Positions 12,182 through 25,268 of a stretch of 64,000 nucleotides of DNA are shown here, in pieces. Location: contig KN834762.1 of assembly GCA_000827265.1 (NCBI GenBank), positions 250,939 through 314,938 on the forward strand. Direction: 5' to 3'. Source of the stretch: Collybiopsis luxurians FD-317 M1. Lineage: Eukaryota; Basidiomycota; Agaricomycetes; Agaricales; Omphalotaceae. A program made the translations under genes and the position numbers. Numbering within the stretch: the first letter of the stretch is position 1; every line of letters begins with the position of its first letter. Under the pieces are notes generated by a model. The model saw nothing but the letters and a program-made list of their open reading frames with translations. It searched no databases and was not told the origin of the DNA.

Positions 12182-13939
12182 CTATATACGACCCTCCCGC
12201 ATTTGCGGCCATAAAGTTTTCTCATCAACTACTGGAGGTGCGCCTTCCAACGTCCCCAATATTCCTTGCCACACAAATGCTCTGGGTCTCCCCCCGGATT
12301 CAGTGTATTTTGACAAAAATAACTCGTCATTGGCCGCTAGAGGAAAACGTCAGCGAATCTCATCTCGAAATAAGATAGATTAGTACATACGCGCGGTCAA
12401 TGCATTATCCGACATCCACATCTCAAACACCGCTGCCGCTTCCTTGAGGCTGAATTCCTCTGGTACAGGCAAATTCTTCAGACCTTGGGCGTACTCTTGC
12501 AGAGTTTTTGATCGCTTGCTGTACGCGGTCCGAGGCTGTAATCCCGGAAGACCGAGTTGATCCATCAGCTCGTTCGGAACAGGAAACGCAGGATCATTAG
12601 CAGTCAGTGCGCCAAGGACAGCTCCCTTTTGGAAGGATCGTTTGCCCGAAGCAAATTCAAGGAGGTATCGGGGAATTGCGAGGTGGAACGGTCGGATAGC
12701 AGAAAAGTGGGGGTCGCGATAGCTTGTTTTGATATTGTAGACTGCTTGAAAATCATCTACGGCAAGGAGGACAGGGATCCTACCGCATGTCAACCCTCAT
12801 ACCTGGGTTTAGATGAAAGGGCACGTACTGAGTCTGTTGGCTAAGCTCGTTGAGGAAAGCTTCTAGAACAGCAGAAGATATTGTGGCATCTTTTCCACCT
12901 GCAGATGCCAACTGGGCCAATGTTGTTCCACTCGAGAAAGACCGCCGATCCAAATTGAGAGTCTGTTTGATGGATAACGTTTCCAAAGTGGCACTGTTGA
13001 CTTCATGAATTCTGCGGAGTAATTGCTGTGCGTAGTTTGGTTGGAGGTAAGTCTGGGTTCGGAGATCATAAGCATGCGTAGTTGTTGAGTTTACAGTCGA
13101 TTTGGCTTTGAGAGTTTCAGGTGACAGAAAAGTACGCCGGAGATTTTGTCAACCTACCTCGAGGAATGTATATTACGATCCACCCCTTTGCTAAACAATA
13201 CTGAACAGCCTGAAGTAGTAAAAAGCTCTTGCCACATCCTTCAGAGCCAGTGAGCACGTATCGCGTTTTGTGACTGGGTTCTTCTGCAGCAGCATCTAGT
13301 TCTTGAGCGGTAAAGATGGTGATGTTTCGGATCACAGAACACTTTTGAGAGAGAAGACGAAACTGGTATGGGACTCAGTACTATTTCACAACGGTGACCG
13401 AACAGGATAATAAAGACCTCGAGCAGGAGTTGTTTTGGTGTTCCATAATACTTGATTGGGTCATTAGGGATGTCTTTGAATGCGGCGATTGAGCCAATCA
13501 TATTTTCCGTCAAAATGTCCTAACATTTCCAGTCTCAAAACGCGTCGAAACTTGGACAATCTATTGCTGTGAACATACTGGATTGAAAGTAAGAGGTTTA
13601 AGACTTGAATGTGATTTGAAAATATCCTCAGTCAATTGCGAAGGGGGCAATGAACGAAAGGCCTAGAAAATTCTTAATACTTTGGTTGACCAGAAAGTAG
13701 TAGTACTCACCCCAAGCCTGTTTTTTCTACTGAATGCCTTCTTATTTTTTGTGACAACATTCCTAGTTTTGAACGCAGCAGCCTCTGTAACGACAAATAA
13801 GCTACTTCATTCACAACTTCACGACGTGATACTGACGACCGGGTTGTGGTTGTGCATAATGTCGAGTATTCGGAAGACAAATTAATGTTGTTTGTACTAG
13901 AGCGCGGCGGGAGGAAGCTCTAGCGAGGGTCAAGGCCAT
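12182..13939 (-). CDS. Mitochondrial small-subunit ribosomal protein mS29 (DAP3/Rsm23)
   Basis: GTP-binding protein of the mitochondrial ribosome small subunit. The start at 13939 gives MALTLARASSRRALVQT, an Arg-rich, acid-free presequence that fits matrix import. An in-frame extension to 14071 exists but lacks such a leader. Joined exons read AAAFKTRNVVTKNKKAF, AFRSLPPSQLTEDIF, YYGTPKQLLLEFRLLSQK, then the P-loop LTGSEGCGKSFLLLQAVQY (Walker A G-x4-GKS), VIYIPR, the Walker B-like PVLLAVDDFQAVY, and GAVLGALTAND. The final exon runs to 12182 and encodes NDELFLSKYTESGG and FVWQGILGTLE, the conserved DAP3 tail. At least six introns are present. It is convergent with the POM34-like gene. Confidence 0.92.
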
Positions 13940-16900
13940 TAAGAGCAGCGCGACGCTCACGGCTGTACGGAGCTCGTCGAGGTGGTCGAGAAAATATGTT
14001 GTCACGTGCAAGCCGACGGCAAGGCGTTCCGAAGAACGGCCTGTGGACTCTCCAACGTTGGCAATCTCCACTCACTGATACCTTAATCTCCCGGAGTCGG
14101 CCCTAGTCGGCCCTGAATCTGTGTGGGTGTTTGTAGGTCCAAACCAATCATCTCTCGTTTCTAATGGGACCTTGGTTTGAAGCGAGCACCAAGATATCGA
14201 TCACTATCAATATACATCCATTCCAAGAGAATTGGTTCCTTATCGTCGAAAGCCCTGAAATAGAGGCCTAGTCTTGCATTGCATATAATTAGCATTTCGA
14301 AGCATCTCATATCTACAATCAAATCTACGCGTCAAATGAAAAAGCCGCGTTACGAACGATAAACGACCCGCAATTACTGGATAGGCTTCAGCCCAGCAGC
14401 AGGTTCTTTCGTGTCTATAATCACCCACGATTATGCACATCTGCCAATCATCACAGCAACCCTGCTGAATGCCAGCAATGCTTTTCCAACGAGGACGACC
14501 CAGGCGTGAAGCTTACCTTTCCTAGTGTTTTTTTCCCCTCCCACTGAGTCTCACCGTCGACTTTAACCTATCTTCAGAGGACCCTCCTTCGGGAAGCTTC
14601 AACGAGGAAGATTCTGATAATCTTGTCGGAATAGACCGATCGACGCACAGATTCTACCGTGATATACGGCTCATCGGAACACAGCTAGCTTTTGTCTTTC
14701 TGGAAGAGCCTAAGTCTAATTCTGTTAATGGGGTGAGAGCTTGTTTAGCATCCTCAGATTCTCAAACCCCAATCGATCGGGCGTCCTGGCAAAGGCTTAT
14801 CGTATCACCTGAAGCTCATTATACCGCTTGAAGCAATCGCATAGCTTCATGACAATTAAAATCTGAGAATAAATCGGGGTGAGGAAGCATCCCCTCAATC
14901 AGTCAAAGAATACACACCGCGGCTGGCGTTCTTGCACCCTCGATATACAACCTCCTTGATGTATCGTATAAATGTCATACGGACTGCATACACCTAGAAG
15001 TCTGCTGAATATGGGTGAAACTCCGCGAGACTGGCAGTGCGTACTGCACTAGAATCTCTTTCATTCCGGATCCAGGTCGCTTGCAAAGTACATCCAGAGC
15101 AATCCAGATGATCCCGATCGATGGTGTACTGCACAGAATTTCAGAAGTAGAAACTTAAAAGGCAATCTATCTAGCTCATATCCAGCCCCATCTAACGTTA
15201 GTCACCTTGCCCGCTTGGCGGGTATATCCAGTTCTAGAAACACGCACAGTTAATATGGAAAAGAAGCTTACCAGGACTGGCAATTGTAAATTAGCCGGGC
15301 CGGGGATTCTCCAGGAAGTCTGACTGCGTATCGATATTGGTTCCACGATCGTACGCGTGCCGTCTGCTATCGACTCTTTCATTACCAACCCCAAAATTCT
15401 TCAGCCAGAAATAAATAGGCAAGGACATGTACACCCTGCTCAAGAAGCATGAAAGAGATTGATCAGAACACGGATGGAACGATTCTGTGTCTACAACAAG
15501 AGACTCTTGGAACTCGCCGAGAGTTGGTGTCATACGAAGGACTGAATGACGCCGCTCTTCGCAAGTTTTAGTGAAATGGGAAAAACAGACATTTTACGTG
15601 TTTGTTGCCACTGGTGAGAAGTGTGAAGAAGCTGAGAAGTATAGCTCAATGATTCTTTGCGCGCCAGAGTCAACGAGGCACAATGAATCATCATTGACGC
15701 AGGTGGCGATAAAGTGGATTTTGCTGGTCCTAGTTCGCAATGAGATGTATGGACAATTAATAAGTATGAAGGACTTCAATATTCGAGACATCTTTAGATC
15801 TGACAGTGTACTTCGCGCTGCGCTTGGCCGTGAACAGATATGAAAATGCCTCGGACCAAGATTGAGTTCATCTCAAACCAACTAACGCGCAAGCAATCAT
15901 ATACACACTGGACGTTTTCATATCCACTAATAAATTATCTCGACGTTGCATGGACCTGGCATGGACTGATGCTGATGCCTATGCATGGGAAATTACATCT
16001 TTCAAAGCATTTCAATAAACCTTGAATCTGCAAAAAAGCTGGGATTAATGCTGAGACATTGTAGACTGCAGATGACGATTGCCACACAAATCGGAAGAGG
16101 GGGTTTTCCGGTGAGAACGAGAATAAAACAACGGTTTTATCCGGTCTAGACAGATACATGAAAGACGGCGGAGAATAACGAGCTACGGAGCTTGAAGTTT
16201 TGAACATGGATAATCAAACGGAGTAACTTGAAGGAGCCAGAAGTCTTCCACTGGGACTTGATACGCACTAGAATGGTCTTATCGCGGAAATGCGCTACCT
16301 AGCTGACGAATCCTACCAGTATCGCAATTGGCTACAAAAATTTCGCAAGGCCGCGGTCGAGTTGAGAATTTAATCTTCGTTTTGAAGGGTCGAGGAATTC
16401 GAGGGTGGAGACATCTTCCTGGAAATGGTGGTGAGAAATGTACCCGTTTCTTATGGATAGGGCTCGGACGCGGTGCACAATACTGATAGACCAAGGTGAA
16501 AAGCGGGGAGGTGGGTATATGCGACTTTGTAGCCGCCACGGTAGGCAAAACAAGGGAGATAATGGATATCGATACATCGGCGGAAATTTGGGCGGAGGTG
16601 TTTTGATGACGGCGGGTCGATGCACATTGAAATCAACGGAGAGGTTCGAGACGGAGGGGAGAAAAAGGATAGATATCCGACGCTATCCCATTCTGGGTAC
16701 TCCGGTTGAAGCGGGCCGCGCGGTGAAAAAAGAAAACAAATTGATCCTAGGCCTTGAGGCTACTTCAAGGTCGCGAAGAGATACTAGAATATATTTCGCA
16801 AGAGAGGACCGTATGCTACACACAGCACACCCCCAGCCCTGCCTGATGTTACTCATGGCTCTTCCTCGTCGCGAATGGACCGAAAGTTACCATGTAACTA

Positions 16901-17812
16901 TTCTTGTTGCTTCGACCAAGGCAGCAGTGTAGCATGTTTTTGCTATTTGCAGAGCCTAGATAGTTTTGAGATTATGAAGTCATGAACGATTTGCATTCTT
17001 TGTGTGGCTGAGGGGGTACAAGATCTAAAATTATAAAAGTCAATCAAGGAAAGCGGGCTTTCGACTTTTCTGCAAGGCCTTTTAAGGCTTTTTGGATCCA
17101 GGAAGCTGGCAACGTTTTCGTTATGACGTTGTCATTCAGCCCTGTCCCGCATTGATTGCAAGATGAGCGACCGGTTTCAATGTTTCAACGTGAATTGTTA
17201 CATTGTAACCTGTTGGAAACGCGAATAAGTATCCTACTCCGACACCTCCGTCCTGAACGTATTCATTCAGCCAGACAGCTTGCTTACGGGTTTCTATGTT
17301 CCAAGATGAACTTGTTCGCCTCCCGACTCAACTTGGACATGTCCCAAAATTCCAAGCTGCAAGATATGCTGAAATTGTCATCGGCAGTCTCGAGATGTGA
17401 ACAGGGACCGGCACTTGATAAAAAAAATTTAAGGGTGCAAATACGCCTGACACGGGCCGAAAGTACGCGCAGAAACGCGTTGAGCAAGTCGAGTTCTAGG
17501 GTGTAGCCAAAAGACAATGAAAACAAAAAGAGAATATATCGTAGATTCATGTGCGATAATATAATAAGTATGCATGCAAAGCTCTATGTGTGTAATGATA
17601 TGCTAGGAACCCAAACCCGAAATGTAGTGTTATGCCAAAAGATGATAAAACAGTGCTAGTAGCAACGAAAGCAAAATGACAGCAGATACAGAGAATCATG
17701 GGCAGACGCTTAGACTGGCTAGCTTGTTCTACAAAGTCCCAAGATTGCAGAGAGAAGTCTATGTATGAATGAAGTTGAACCCGAAAGAGAAGAAAGGTAG
17801 AACATGAACTGT
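13940..17812. other. Long gene-free region
   Basis: This 3.9 kb holds no gene I can support. The longest frames (16438-16932 plus, 15571-15843 plus, 16332-16625 minus) have no family motif, signal peptide or joinable exons. A small local duplication GTCGGCCCT occurs near 14095-14115. The mS29 promoter should lie at the left edge. It may be decayed transposon sequence, but no terminal repeats were seen. Confidence 0.5.
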
Positions 17813-18249
17813 TCATTTTTTTTGCTGCAAACAGCATCAGAAAAGGATCCCCTCTTGCCCGTCGATAGGGACTACTCACCGGTTTACCGCGCATCATTAT
17901 CGAATGAGGATCACCACCCGAGGGAGGCTGAAAAGCACAAACAATTAGGAGACAGGTTGGGAAAACACGATTAGATGGACATACGGGCATCATGTAGGAG
18001 GCACTTGGTGGGTAAGGAGATGAGGGTCCACTCTTTGAACTCAAGGCCCTTTGAAGCTAGTGACAAAGGAGTGAGATGCGGAACGGACAAAACAAAGATG
18101 CGATCACATACCTTGGCCTGGCTCTCCTGTGCGTAGTTTGAATACAGATTGTTGTGTAAAGGAATGCCCGACATGCTCGTCGCGTTGGGGAGCGTGTTCA
18201 AAGAGTTGGAAAGACTGGGATACGAAGTAATTTTATTGTGGGAAGCCAT
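17813..18249 (-). CDS. Small 89-residue protein of unknown function, four exons
   Basis: I do not recognise a family. The start at 18249 opens MASHNKITSYPSLSNSL and ends at ESQAK (18112), followed by a GTATGT donor. Exons then read LQRALSSKSGPSSPYPP, PPSGGDPHSIMMRGKP and QKK-stop (17813-17815). All three introns have GT-AG ends and each junction keeps the frame, which is unlikely by chance. The protein is Ser/Pro/Asn-rich, with no membrane span or signal peptide, so it is probably disordered. The pyrimidine-rich minus-strand region 18250-18450 would be its promoter and leader. The alternative is that this is the N-terminus of a longer, mis-spliced gene. Confidence 0.5.
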
Positions 18250-20425
18250 TGGCTGAACTGCTCGGAGGGAAGAAATATGAAGATACGAATAGATGGAGGG
18301 CGAGCAGAGAGCAGAAAAGCAACAGTAACCTCGACGGTTCTGGCGAAGTAAAGGTAAGGAAAAGAAGAAAAAAGCGCGAATAAAGTGTAGGGTTTAAGTA
18401 AGAACCAGTTATGCAACGCGTGACTTTTTTGGTCGACTGAACCATTCACCCTTGTTCAGATCACTTGGGTTACATCTATGACCCTACCACGATCTTCACA
18501 TGAGCTAAGTAGCCGTAACGACATTTCTGTACCCCGGCTACGATAAGCCTCACAGATTCAACAACACATGGCTACCTGAGATCTTCCCAATACTCGTATA
18601 TAGATTCACCACGGTACTTTCCGGGCACAGCAGGAAAAAGTAGGATATTTCCCTTAATCCAAGCCTCGAGGCTGCCGATATCCAGGCACTCGTCGTTTTT
18701 GGGGTGTTCATTTGGCAAAAATCATGTCTGCGCTTTACTTTCTGGTCAGCGTATTCCCCTTTACCTTTACTCACGTTCTTGAGAATCCGAAACTGGAAAC
18801 TGCCTGAGCTAGCTCAGTCCCTTATTTTGCACCTCTAAAAATATTACCAGTACCATTTGCAGTTATAGTACGTCCTCGCTTGTTTCGCCACCGTAACAGG
18901 CGATACCAGCATGTCTCAAAGACCCTAGTTGTTTTAGCTCGTCCTCCCATTTAGATATGGCTATTTTGCGAACTGTGGGAGGTCATTTCGAGGTCATTTC
19001 CGGTACGATTCCCAGAACATAATTGGCGGAATCGTTTTGAAATACAATTCAGCGGCAATGCCTAGCACCAGCGGCGAATTTTGAGTTGTTGCTAGTTTCG
19101 CCAAACCTTTTTTCCCAAAATCTCGATGGGTGTCTATGTTCGAACTCATCAGTGCCATCATCTGACAAGATGTATTCTGTATTTCATCTGCCTGAGAGGT
19201 TGACATACACTCTCAATAAGTGCCGTTGTCGCCCAGCAGATACACGTGTCCACTTCAGGTGGCGGAGGCAGCCTGTTCAACGTCCTTCTCCCTTGCTTCG
19301 GCCTGAATCGACCCCCCCCAGATTCAGACTGAGTTCATCGGACAAGCATAAATGGTATTAAAGTACCTTTGTGGACGTGTGCCCTAGTGTTGAGGGATAG
19401 GCCCTATTATCGGTCCCTATAAAAAACTCAATAGGCTGTGTTCCGATCAGAGTCACTTATGTGTTCACAAGTATTCTCTGGCCGACTCTCCCATCAGTCA
19501 CTACAGTTTTCTCTCGGTTTTCCGCGGGAGGGTTCTCCAAAGGTACCAACTGGCAAGACTTTCAATGTCATGCGAATGTCCCCGTTTCTCGAGGGTCGAT
19601 AGAGCCCGATTACAAGAGACAGTCTTCTAGTCGAAGTAAACCAATTTCCGGAAAGCCTTGGAGGGTGTAAAGGAAGGTCACTTCTCCGCTCAAACTATCG
19701 TAATCAACACAAGTACTAGCGCCGCTTCCCAGGTTAGGGTGTTTGCAATACTGTGATCCCCTTTGGACAAAGTTCTGTACTCGATTTTCTTGACTCTTTC
19801 CTTTTGAAAGATCATTTCGGGCGCATTACTGTCCAGAGTTGAGCAAGATCCGACCGCGATCTTTCTTTTCTTTTCTGTCCCAAACTCCTCCGGTTGCGGC
19901 GTGACGATACCTGAGAACCCAGATCTACTTGTGGAACTGGAGGTAGGCGGGAAGCCCACGGCAAAAACTAACACAAGCCGACATGTTTTTCCGACATTTC
20001 TTACGGAAAACGAGAGGCATTGTAAGAAATAACACTGACTGTTCGTTCAAAGATGCTCAGACAGCTCGAGCTGAATTGATGCTCATCATTCGCCCTCGGG
20101 AATAAGACAGATAGGGCGTTTGAGTTCTCCGGGTATATGGATGGAAAAAAGCATTCAAACCTTCCTTTGCGGTGGTGCCACTTCAGGTCCAAAGAGTGCG
20201 CCACTAAAAGATATTCAACTTTGTATGGTACTTTTTACCGCTCAAATGGCAGGTACGTAAGATCATTTTTCCCGTGGTTTACTATGTACAGCAGATGTAG
20301 AGTAGACCTCCCGCGTGTAGGGCCAATGTTACCATGGTTTTACGCATGCTAAAAATTGAAAGCTAAGATCGCAATGTTCAAGAGCGGCACGAAATGAGAA
20401 AACTTACTGCACCAAGTTGAGCTCT
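18250..20425. other. Gene-poor region
   Basis: No gene is supported. Minus-strand frames at 20001-20204 and 19690-19974 lie next to each other. The second is Ser/Thr-rich and ends in a hydrophobic stretch (AALVLVLITIV), which could be the end of a secreted or anchored protein, but I found no convincing start or splice joining the two. Confidence 0.4.
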
Positions 20426-23232
20426 CTAATCAACGGCCTGAACGCCATCATAAGCAGGCAATCTCCGACAAGCTTCCGCCCAATCAATATTGCCCTCTAC
20501 CAGATCCGTTACTGTCGCAATGACTTCGTCTATTGAGCCGATGCGCTGGTCCATAGTATCACGTTCCCTAGTATGAGCAAAAAAAGATGGTGGCAGTCAG
20601 CTTGAGATTCTCAAAGGTATTTTCAGGAATGAAAAGGGGTTACTCACCTGAGGGTCATGGTTCTGTTCTGGACCGCTGTTTTACGAGAGTAGATTAGAAA
20701 GGAATTGCCAAAGAATATTGAAAATTGTACGAAGGACTCAATCCTCAGGACGGACATCGAGAGAAGGAGATAGTAAGGATGGGAAGAAAACTCACAAGCA
20801 AAGTCAATAGTTACACCATAAGGAGTACCAAGTTCATCGTTTCGAGCGTATCGTTTCCCAATCGATGTATTGGAGTCGTCTACGCGGGAGAAGATACCTG
20901 CTCTGCGAAGCTTTGAAGCTACGATGCCATGGACCGACCGAAAGCATGCACAAATGAGAGATTAATTCATTAGCTATCGTTCATCAATTCGATGAAAAAT
21001 ATAATGAAAAGGGGATGACATCGAGTTTGGTTCATGAAACGAACGCAAGGCCAGACGGGGAAAAAGCAACGTACAGACTTCTCGCACCAAAGGATCAAAC
21101 TCTTCTTTGGAGCTCAATGGAACGATAAGAACTTTAGTTGGCGCGACGACTGGAGGTAAAGATAATACCTGAGGCCCGAAAAGTCGGAAATAAACGTTAC
21201 ACAGAGAGAGCGAGAGAGAACGAATTAATGAGCGAGATGAGAAATAATGACCTGTCCGAGATGAACGTACCCCTCGCTCAATATCTTGCTCTCTACTCCA
21301 ATAGGTATGCTCCAACAGCGAGTACAGAATTCGGCCGAGACCGAATGATGGTTCGACGACATTTGGAGTATATTCTCGCGCTAGAAAAGGAAAGGAACGT
21401 CATGTATCAAGGTCGTAGATTGGAAAGCGCCGGAAGTTCGTAAACTTACTTGACTGTTTGAAAGTTCGGCGCTCTATTCGCAACAGTTCAGGAGTTATCT
21501 CGAAGGTCTTCCCGTCGATAATGATGGCAGTGGAGCTACACGAGGAGGAAAGTAAGAATGGGAATCTGGTGAAAGCAGCTTCATGCAAACCCTTTGGCTA
21601 TCTCTTCCTTCAGACGAAGCAACGCTGCCTCATCCAAACTTTCCACATGCTTTTGGATTAAGCCAGCTTCCTGCTTGAACGTCTTGCCCAATATTTTTTT
21701 ATCGAATTCTGGGACCTCTTTCTCGGTCACGATAGGCTGCTTCAAAGCCTCGCGAACAACAAGGGGATGCCCAGTCTTCGCTGAATGCACGGTCAGATCG
21801 TAGGCCGCCCGGTCGGCACAACCGACACACTCGACCCATCCACTGGAGTTGTGAATTTCGGCATCCCAACAGTCGGTGGCATAGTGCGCCATCTCATTGG
21901 CCATGTGCTGTCTGAACCTAAGGCGGTCTGGGTCGATACCGATTTTCAGGAGGTAGAGGTAGATTCGAGCCATGAAATAAGCAAGGGTCTGATTAGCAAT
22001 GATACCTTTGGCTACAGCCTCCCCGATGCTCATCTTTATCGACCCTGTGCTACCAGACGACTGTACGTGCCTATTCAAGAGGACCAAGACAACGTCCTGC
22101 ACTTCCTTGAATCTTGGATGGGATTTGTCCTCCGGATCGACAAAGTGTTCGATTTCAGCCATAGTAAATTCACGAACGCGAAGTAGGCCAGCGCGAGGAG
22201 ATATTTCGTTGCGGAAGGAGCGACCGATCTGCGCGGAAGCAAAGGGAATGCGTCCATTATTGTAGTCGAGAAGACGAGAAAAATTTAAGAAATGCCCTTG
22301 CGCGGTTTCAGGACGAAGGTAACTGGGGCGATGACGCGTCAGGGCCCTGTTCGAAAGATAAGCCATCGGATACTCACCCAGGATGTTGTCCTGTGGGGCC
22401 AATACTGCTGGCGAACATGAGATTGAACTCTTGGGGCTCCGAAACTTCGTTATCGGTATCAGGATTCTTAATGTTAAATTTCCGGCAGAGCTCTCCCAAT
22501 TCCGGGCCAGAGAAATTATCTAGCTGTACAAAATTGAGTACATCGAACACACATACGAGGATGACAAGCACCTGGGCCAAAGTTGACTCATAAGTCTTCA
22601 CAACATCGTCATCCAACTTCACCGCAGTAACCTTGGCTGCTTTCTTCTTCTTCTTCTTATCTTTCTCGTCCTCCTTGGTGGACACGGCGGCCTGGCCTCT
22701 GGCTTCCTTATCCCCGGCCAGCCTTGCTTCCAAGACGTTCTTCACAAGATGATCTGCACGTATGACATCCCCAGTTTTTACATCCTTCACCATCCAGTCT
22801 GCGAAACGAGCAACATGGCCTGAGGTCTCGAACACAGAAGCGGGAGTCATGATAGTTGTGTCAAGTTCGAGCATGCCTTCTTCTACGATAAAATGTTTGC
22901 GCCATTCTGCGATAATATTTGCTTGTAGAGCTGAACCGGAAGGGCCGTAGTCGTATAAACCAGCGACACCTAAAGTACCGATGTTGATATTCCAAGAAAA
23001 TGCTTCAGCAGTCGAGGAATTGCATACCTCCATAAATCTCAAAAGCGGGAGCATAGAAGAATCTACGACTCAAAAGGGCTTCCAGACGACCCTTGTCAAA
23101 CGGATGGGCCGATTTGTTAACGGAGGACATTGCTGGATCTTTGAAGCACGTAGAGGCGTATCTGAGATGATGTCTAGCCAGATAAGATATTGATGGTGGC
23201 CGTTGAGAATTGAGGAAGAGAAACCAGCGCAT
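20426..23232 (-). CDS. GRS1: Glycyl-tRNA synthetase (class II), probably dual-targeted
   Basis: Charges tRNA-Gly with glycine. The long exon 22402-21581 holds YLRPETAQGHFLNF (class II motif), IGRSFRNEISPRAGLLRVRE, EIEHFVDPEDKSHPRF and WVECVGCADRAAYDL, all diagnostic of eukaryotic GlyRS. Upstream exons give YDYGPSGSALQANII and a Lys-rich insert (DKKKKKKAAK). Downstream exons give TFEITPELLRI, LLEHTYWSREQD, the anticodon-binding part APTKVLIVPLS, SIGKRYARNDELGTPYG and the end EACRRLPAYDGVQAVD at 20426. Two in-frame ATGs exist: 23232 adds a basic, acid-poor leader (MRWFLFLNSQRPPS), and 23130 (MSSVNKSAHPFDKGRLE) fits the cytosolic start. The AA9 gene is divergent on the other side. Confidence 0.95.
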
Positions 23233-23917
23233 GCCCCGATATGGTAAATTCCTGACTCGAAAAAAAAAAAGTGTTAGGCGCCCATACAGCGTTTAAATTG
23301 ACGCTCGCTTATCTCCTTTTGAAGGAAATTCCACTTTGAAGTACTACCGAGTGGCATCAGTACTACCAATTATTAAGGATTACCAGCCCAGTTTATGGAT
23401 CTGACGAGCTTAAGAGTCGTCTGATGCTGATCATTGTTGACCTATAAGTGTATTCATACTGAGATCATTTTGAGAGAAAGGCGCATCATTCAGACTTTCC
23501 TTTAAATCCAGACCCACCACTACCGACTTTGTTTCCTCCCAAATGCTTGGTATTGAATATTGAATTCTGGACCCTCCCCCATCACTGGAGTGAACAGCAT
23601 CCTACCGCTACGTCTGCTCAGAAAAACGGTGATATATATCGTGTGTTGAATTTTTTGAGGACTACTTCAGCATGCCTCTTTGCTCCAGGGGGCTACATAG
23701 ATCGACTGACGCGATGCCTTTGAATGATAATTAGTTCCACAACTAGTTACAACTTCAAGACGGAAGGCGCTAAGGATCTTTCGATTTGACGCCCATCTTG
23801 CTTCTTGAACATGCCAATTCAACATGTCCGATAATCAGTACACGAGGTAGACCTTGTTTTAAGCTTGCGTTGCCCCAAGCTGGTACCATCTCCAAACGAC
23901 TTCCAAGTCGCCAAGGT
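23233..23917. other. Divergent intergenic region (GlyRS / AA9 LPMO)
   Basis: The 685 bp separate two divergent start codons and must contain both promoters. A run of ten A bases lies at about 23260-23271. No TATA box or other element is clear enough to call. Confidence 0.4.
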
Positions 23918-25268
23918 ATGAAAAGGCTTCTGATTTGTCTCTCTTTTACAGCTACTGGTGTATTTGGACATGGTTATCTTGCCGCACTCGTCATAAACAG
24001 CAAAACTTATTCCGGGAACTATCCTGGAGCTACGGCCACTCCGAGTGTCATTCGTCAGGTATGTTCTTTTGCCAGCCTTTCATCTTTATTAAGTGTAACT
24101 AATCCACTTTGAATTTAACAACCAGGTCTCCGATATAGGACCAGTCAAGGGAGCAACCAATCCGGTAAGACAAAAGTTGTTCTCCTGAAGATTGCTAGAA
24201 TTTTTTTTTGCCGCCAGGACATGAACTGTGGTTTGGGTGCTCAATTTGCCTCACAGATTGCGGATGCCAATCCTGGGGATGCGTTGCAATTCAAGTGGCT
24301 AGGCGGTGGCGGCCAAAATGTAAGGTCTCTTGGAACACGAGGATACGGATTATTCTAATGTAAAATTTAGTGGCCTCATAATGTAAGGGCAACACGGGGC
24401 GAGATTTTCCACCATGTTTGACATACATTCCAGACTGGCCCGATGCTCACGTACATGACCAGCTGCGGCAACTCAGACTGTACCAACTACAACTCATCCT
24501 CGTCTGAGTGGTTCAAAATTGAACAAGTTGCCCGTGTGAGTTCTGGAGGTGCTTGGGCGCAATTGGCCGTAAGTGAGGGGCTCCCGGCTAACGTGACACT
24601 TCCTTCAACACTTGCTCCCGGAAACTACCTTCTTCGACATGAAATCTTGGGATTACAAGGAGCTGTTTCTGTAGGCGGAGCTGAGTTTTATATTGGTCAG
24701 TCCTTTTTTTCCCCACTGTTATATCCAGTATAAGTCTTTTCCTATTATTTAGCATGCAGCAATTTAAAAGTTGGTGGAAGTCAGACAGGAGGGCCAACAC
24801 AGAATGAATTAGTTCAATTTCCAGGAGTAGGTGGATGGTCGTACAACGATACGGAACCAGGAATATACGACCCAAACGTAAGCAGTCGAATCGCGCGAGT
24901 TGAATGTCAATATTTCTGAACTTTCCCTTCAACCCCTTTTTTTGATTGTATAGGTTTACGACCCTTCGGCACCCTACATTTTTCCAGGACCACCAGTTGC
25001 GGCATTTGCTGGCGGAGACGCTGCGAACACTTCCGTTGCTGGAGAAGGGTCTGGATCTGCTGGATCGGGGAGTACCTCTACTTCCGGCGCAGGCGGGCCG
25101 GACTCTTCGAGCTCAACCAGTCCACAGAGCATTTGCAAACTACAGAGACGGACGACCTTGGTAACTGAAGCTAGCACTTTTGCGGTTAAAACACACGTTC
25201 GCAAACGAAGAAACCTTCTTACGGGCTTATTCGGCGATTTGCGGTTTATTTACAAGGGATCTAACTGA
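23918..25268 (+). CDS. AA9 lytic polysaccharide monooxygenase
   Basis: Secreted copper enzyme that oxidatively cleaves cellulose or related glycans. Seven exons (23918-24058, 24126-24164, 24218-24319, 24371-24382, 24434-24695, 24753-24877, 24954-25268) give 331 residues. A signal peptide (MKRLLICLSFTATGVFG) leaves His18 as the mature N-terminal copper ligand (HGYLAAL). The second ligand, His97, sits in WPHN, encoded alone by the 12-nt exon 4. Tyr184 in GGAEFYI fits the axial Tyr. The usual His of the ALH motif reads Gln173 (ILGLQGA), and the usual Gln two residues before Tyr reads Glu182. The catalytic part ends near PYIFPGPP. A Gly/Ser linker and a basic C-terminus follow, with no CBM1. The family is certain; activity with these changes is open. 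Confidence 0.95.

Noticed and set aside
16438..16932. 164-codon plus-strand frame
   Set aside because: Overlaps equally long frames on the minus strand, and no motif or splice pattern supports any of them.
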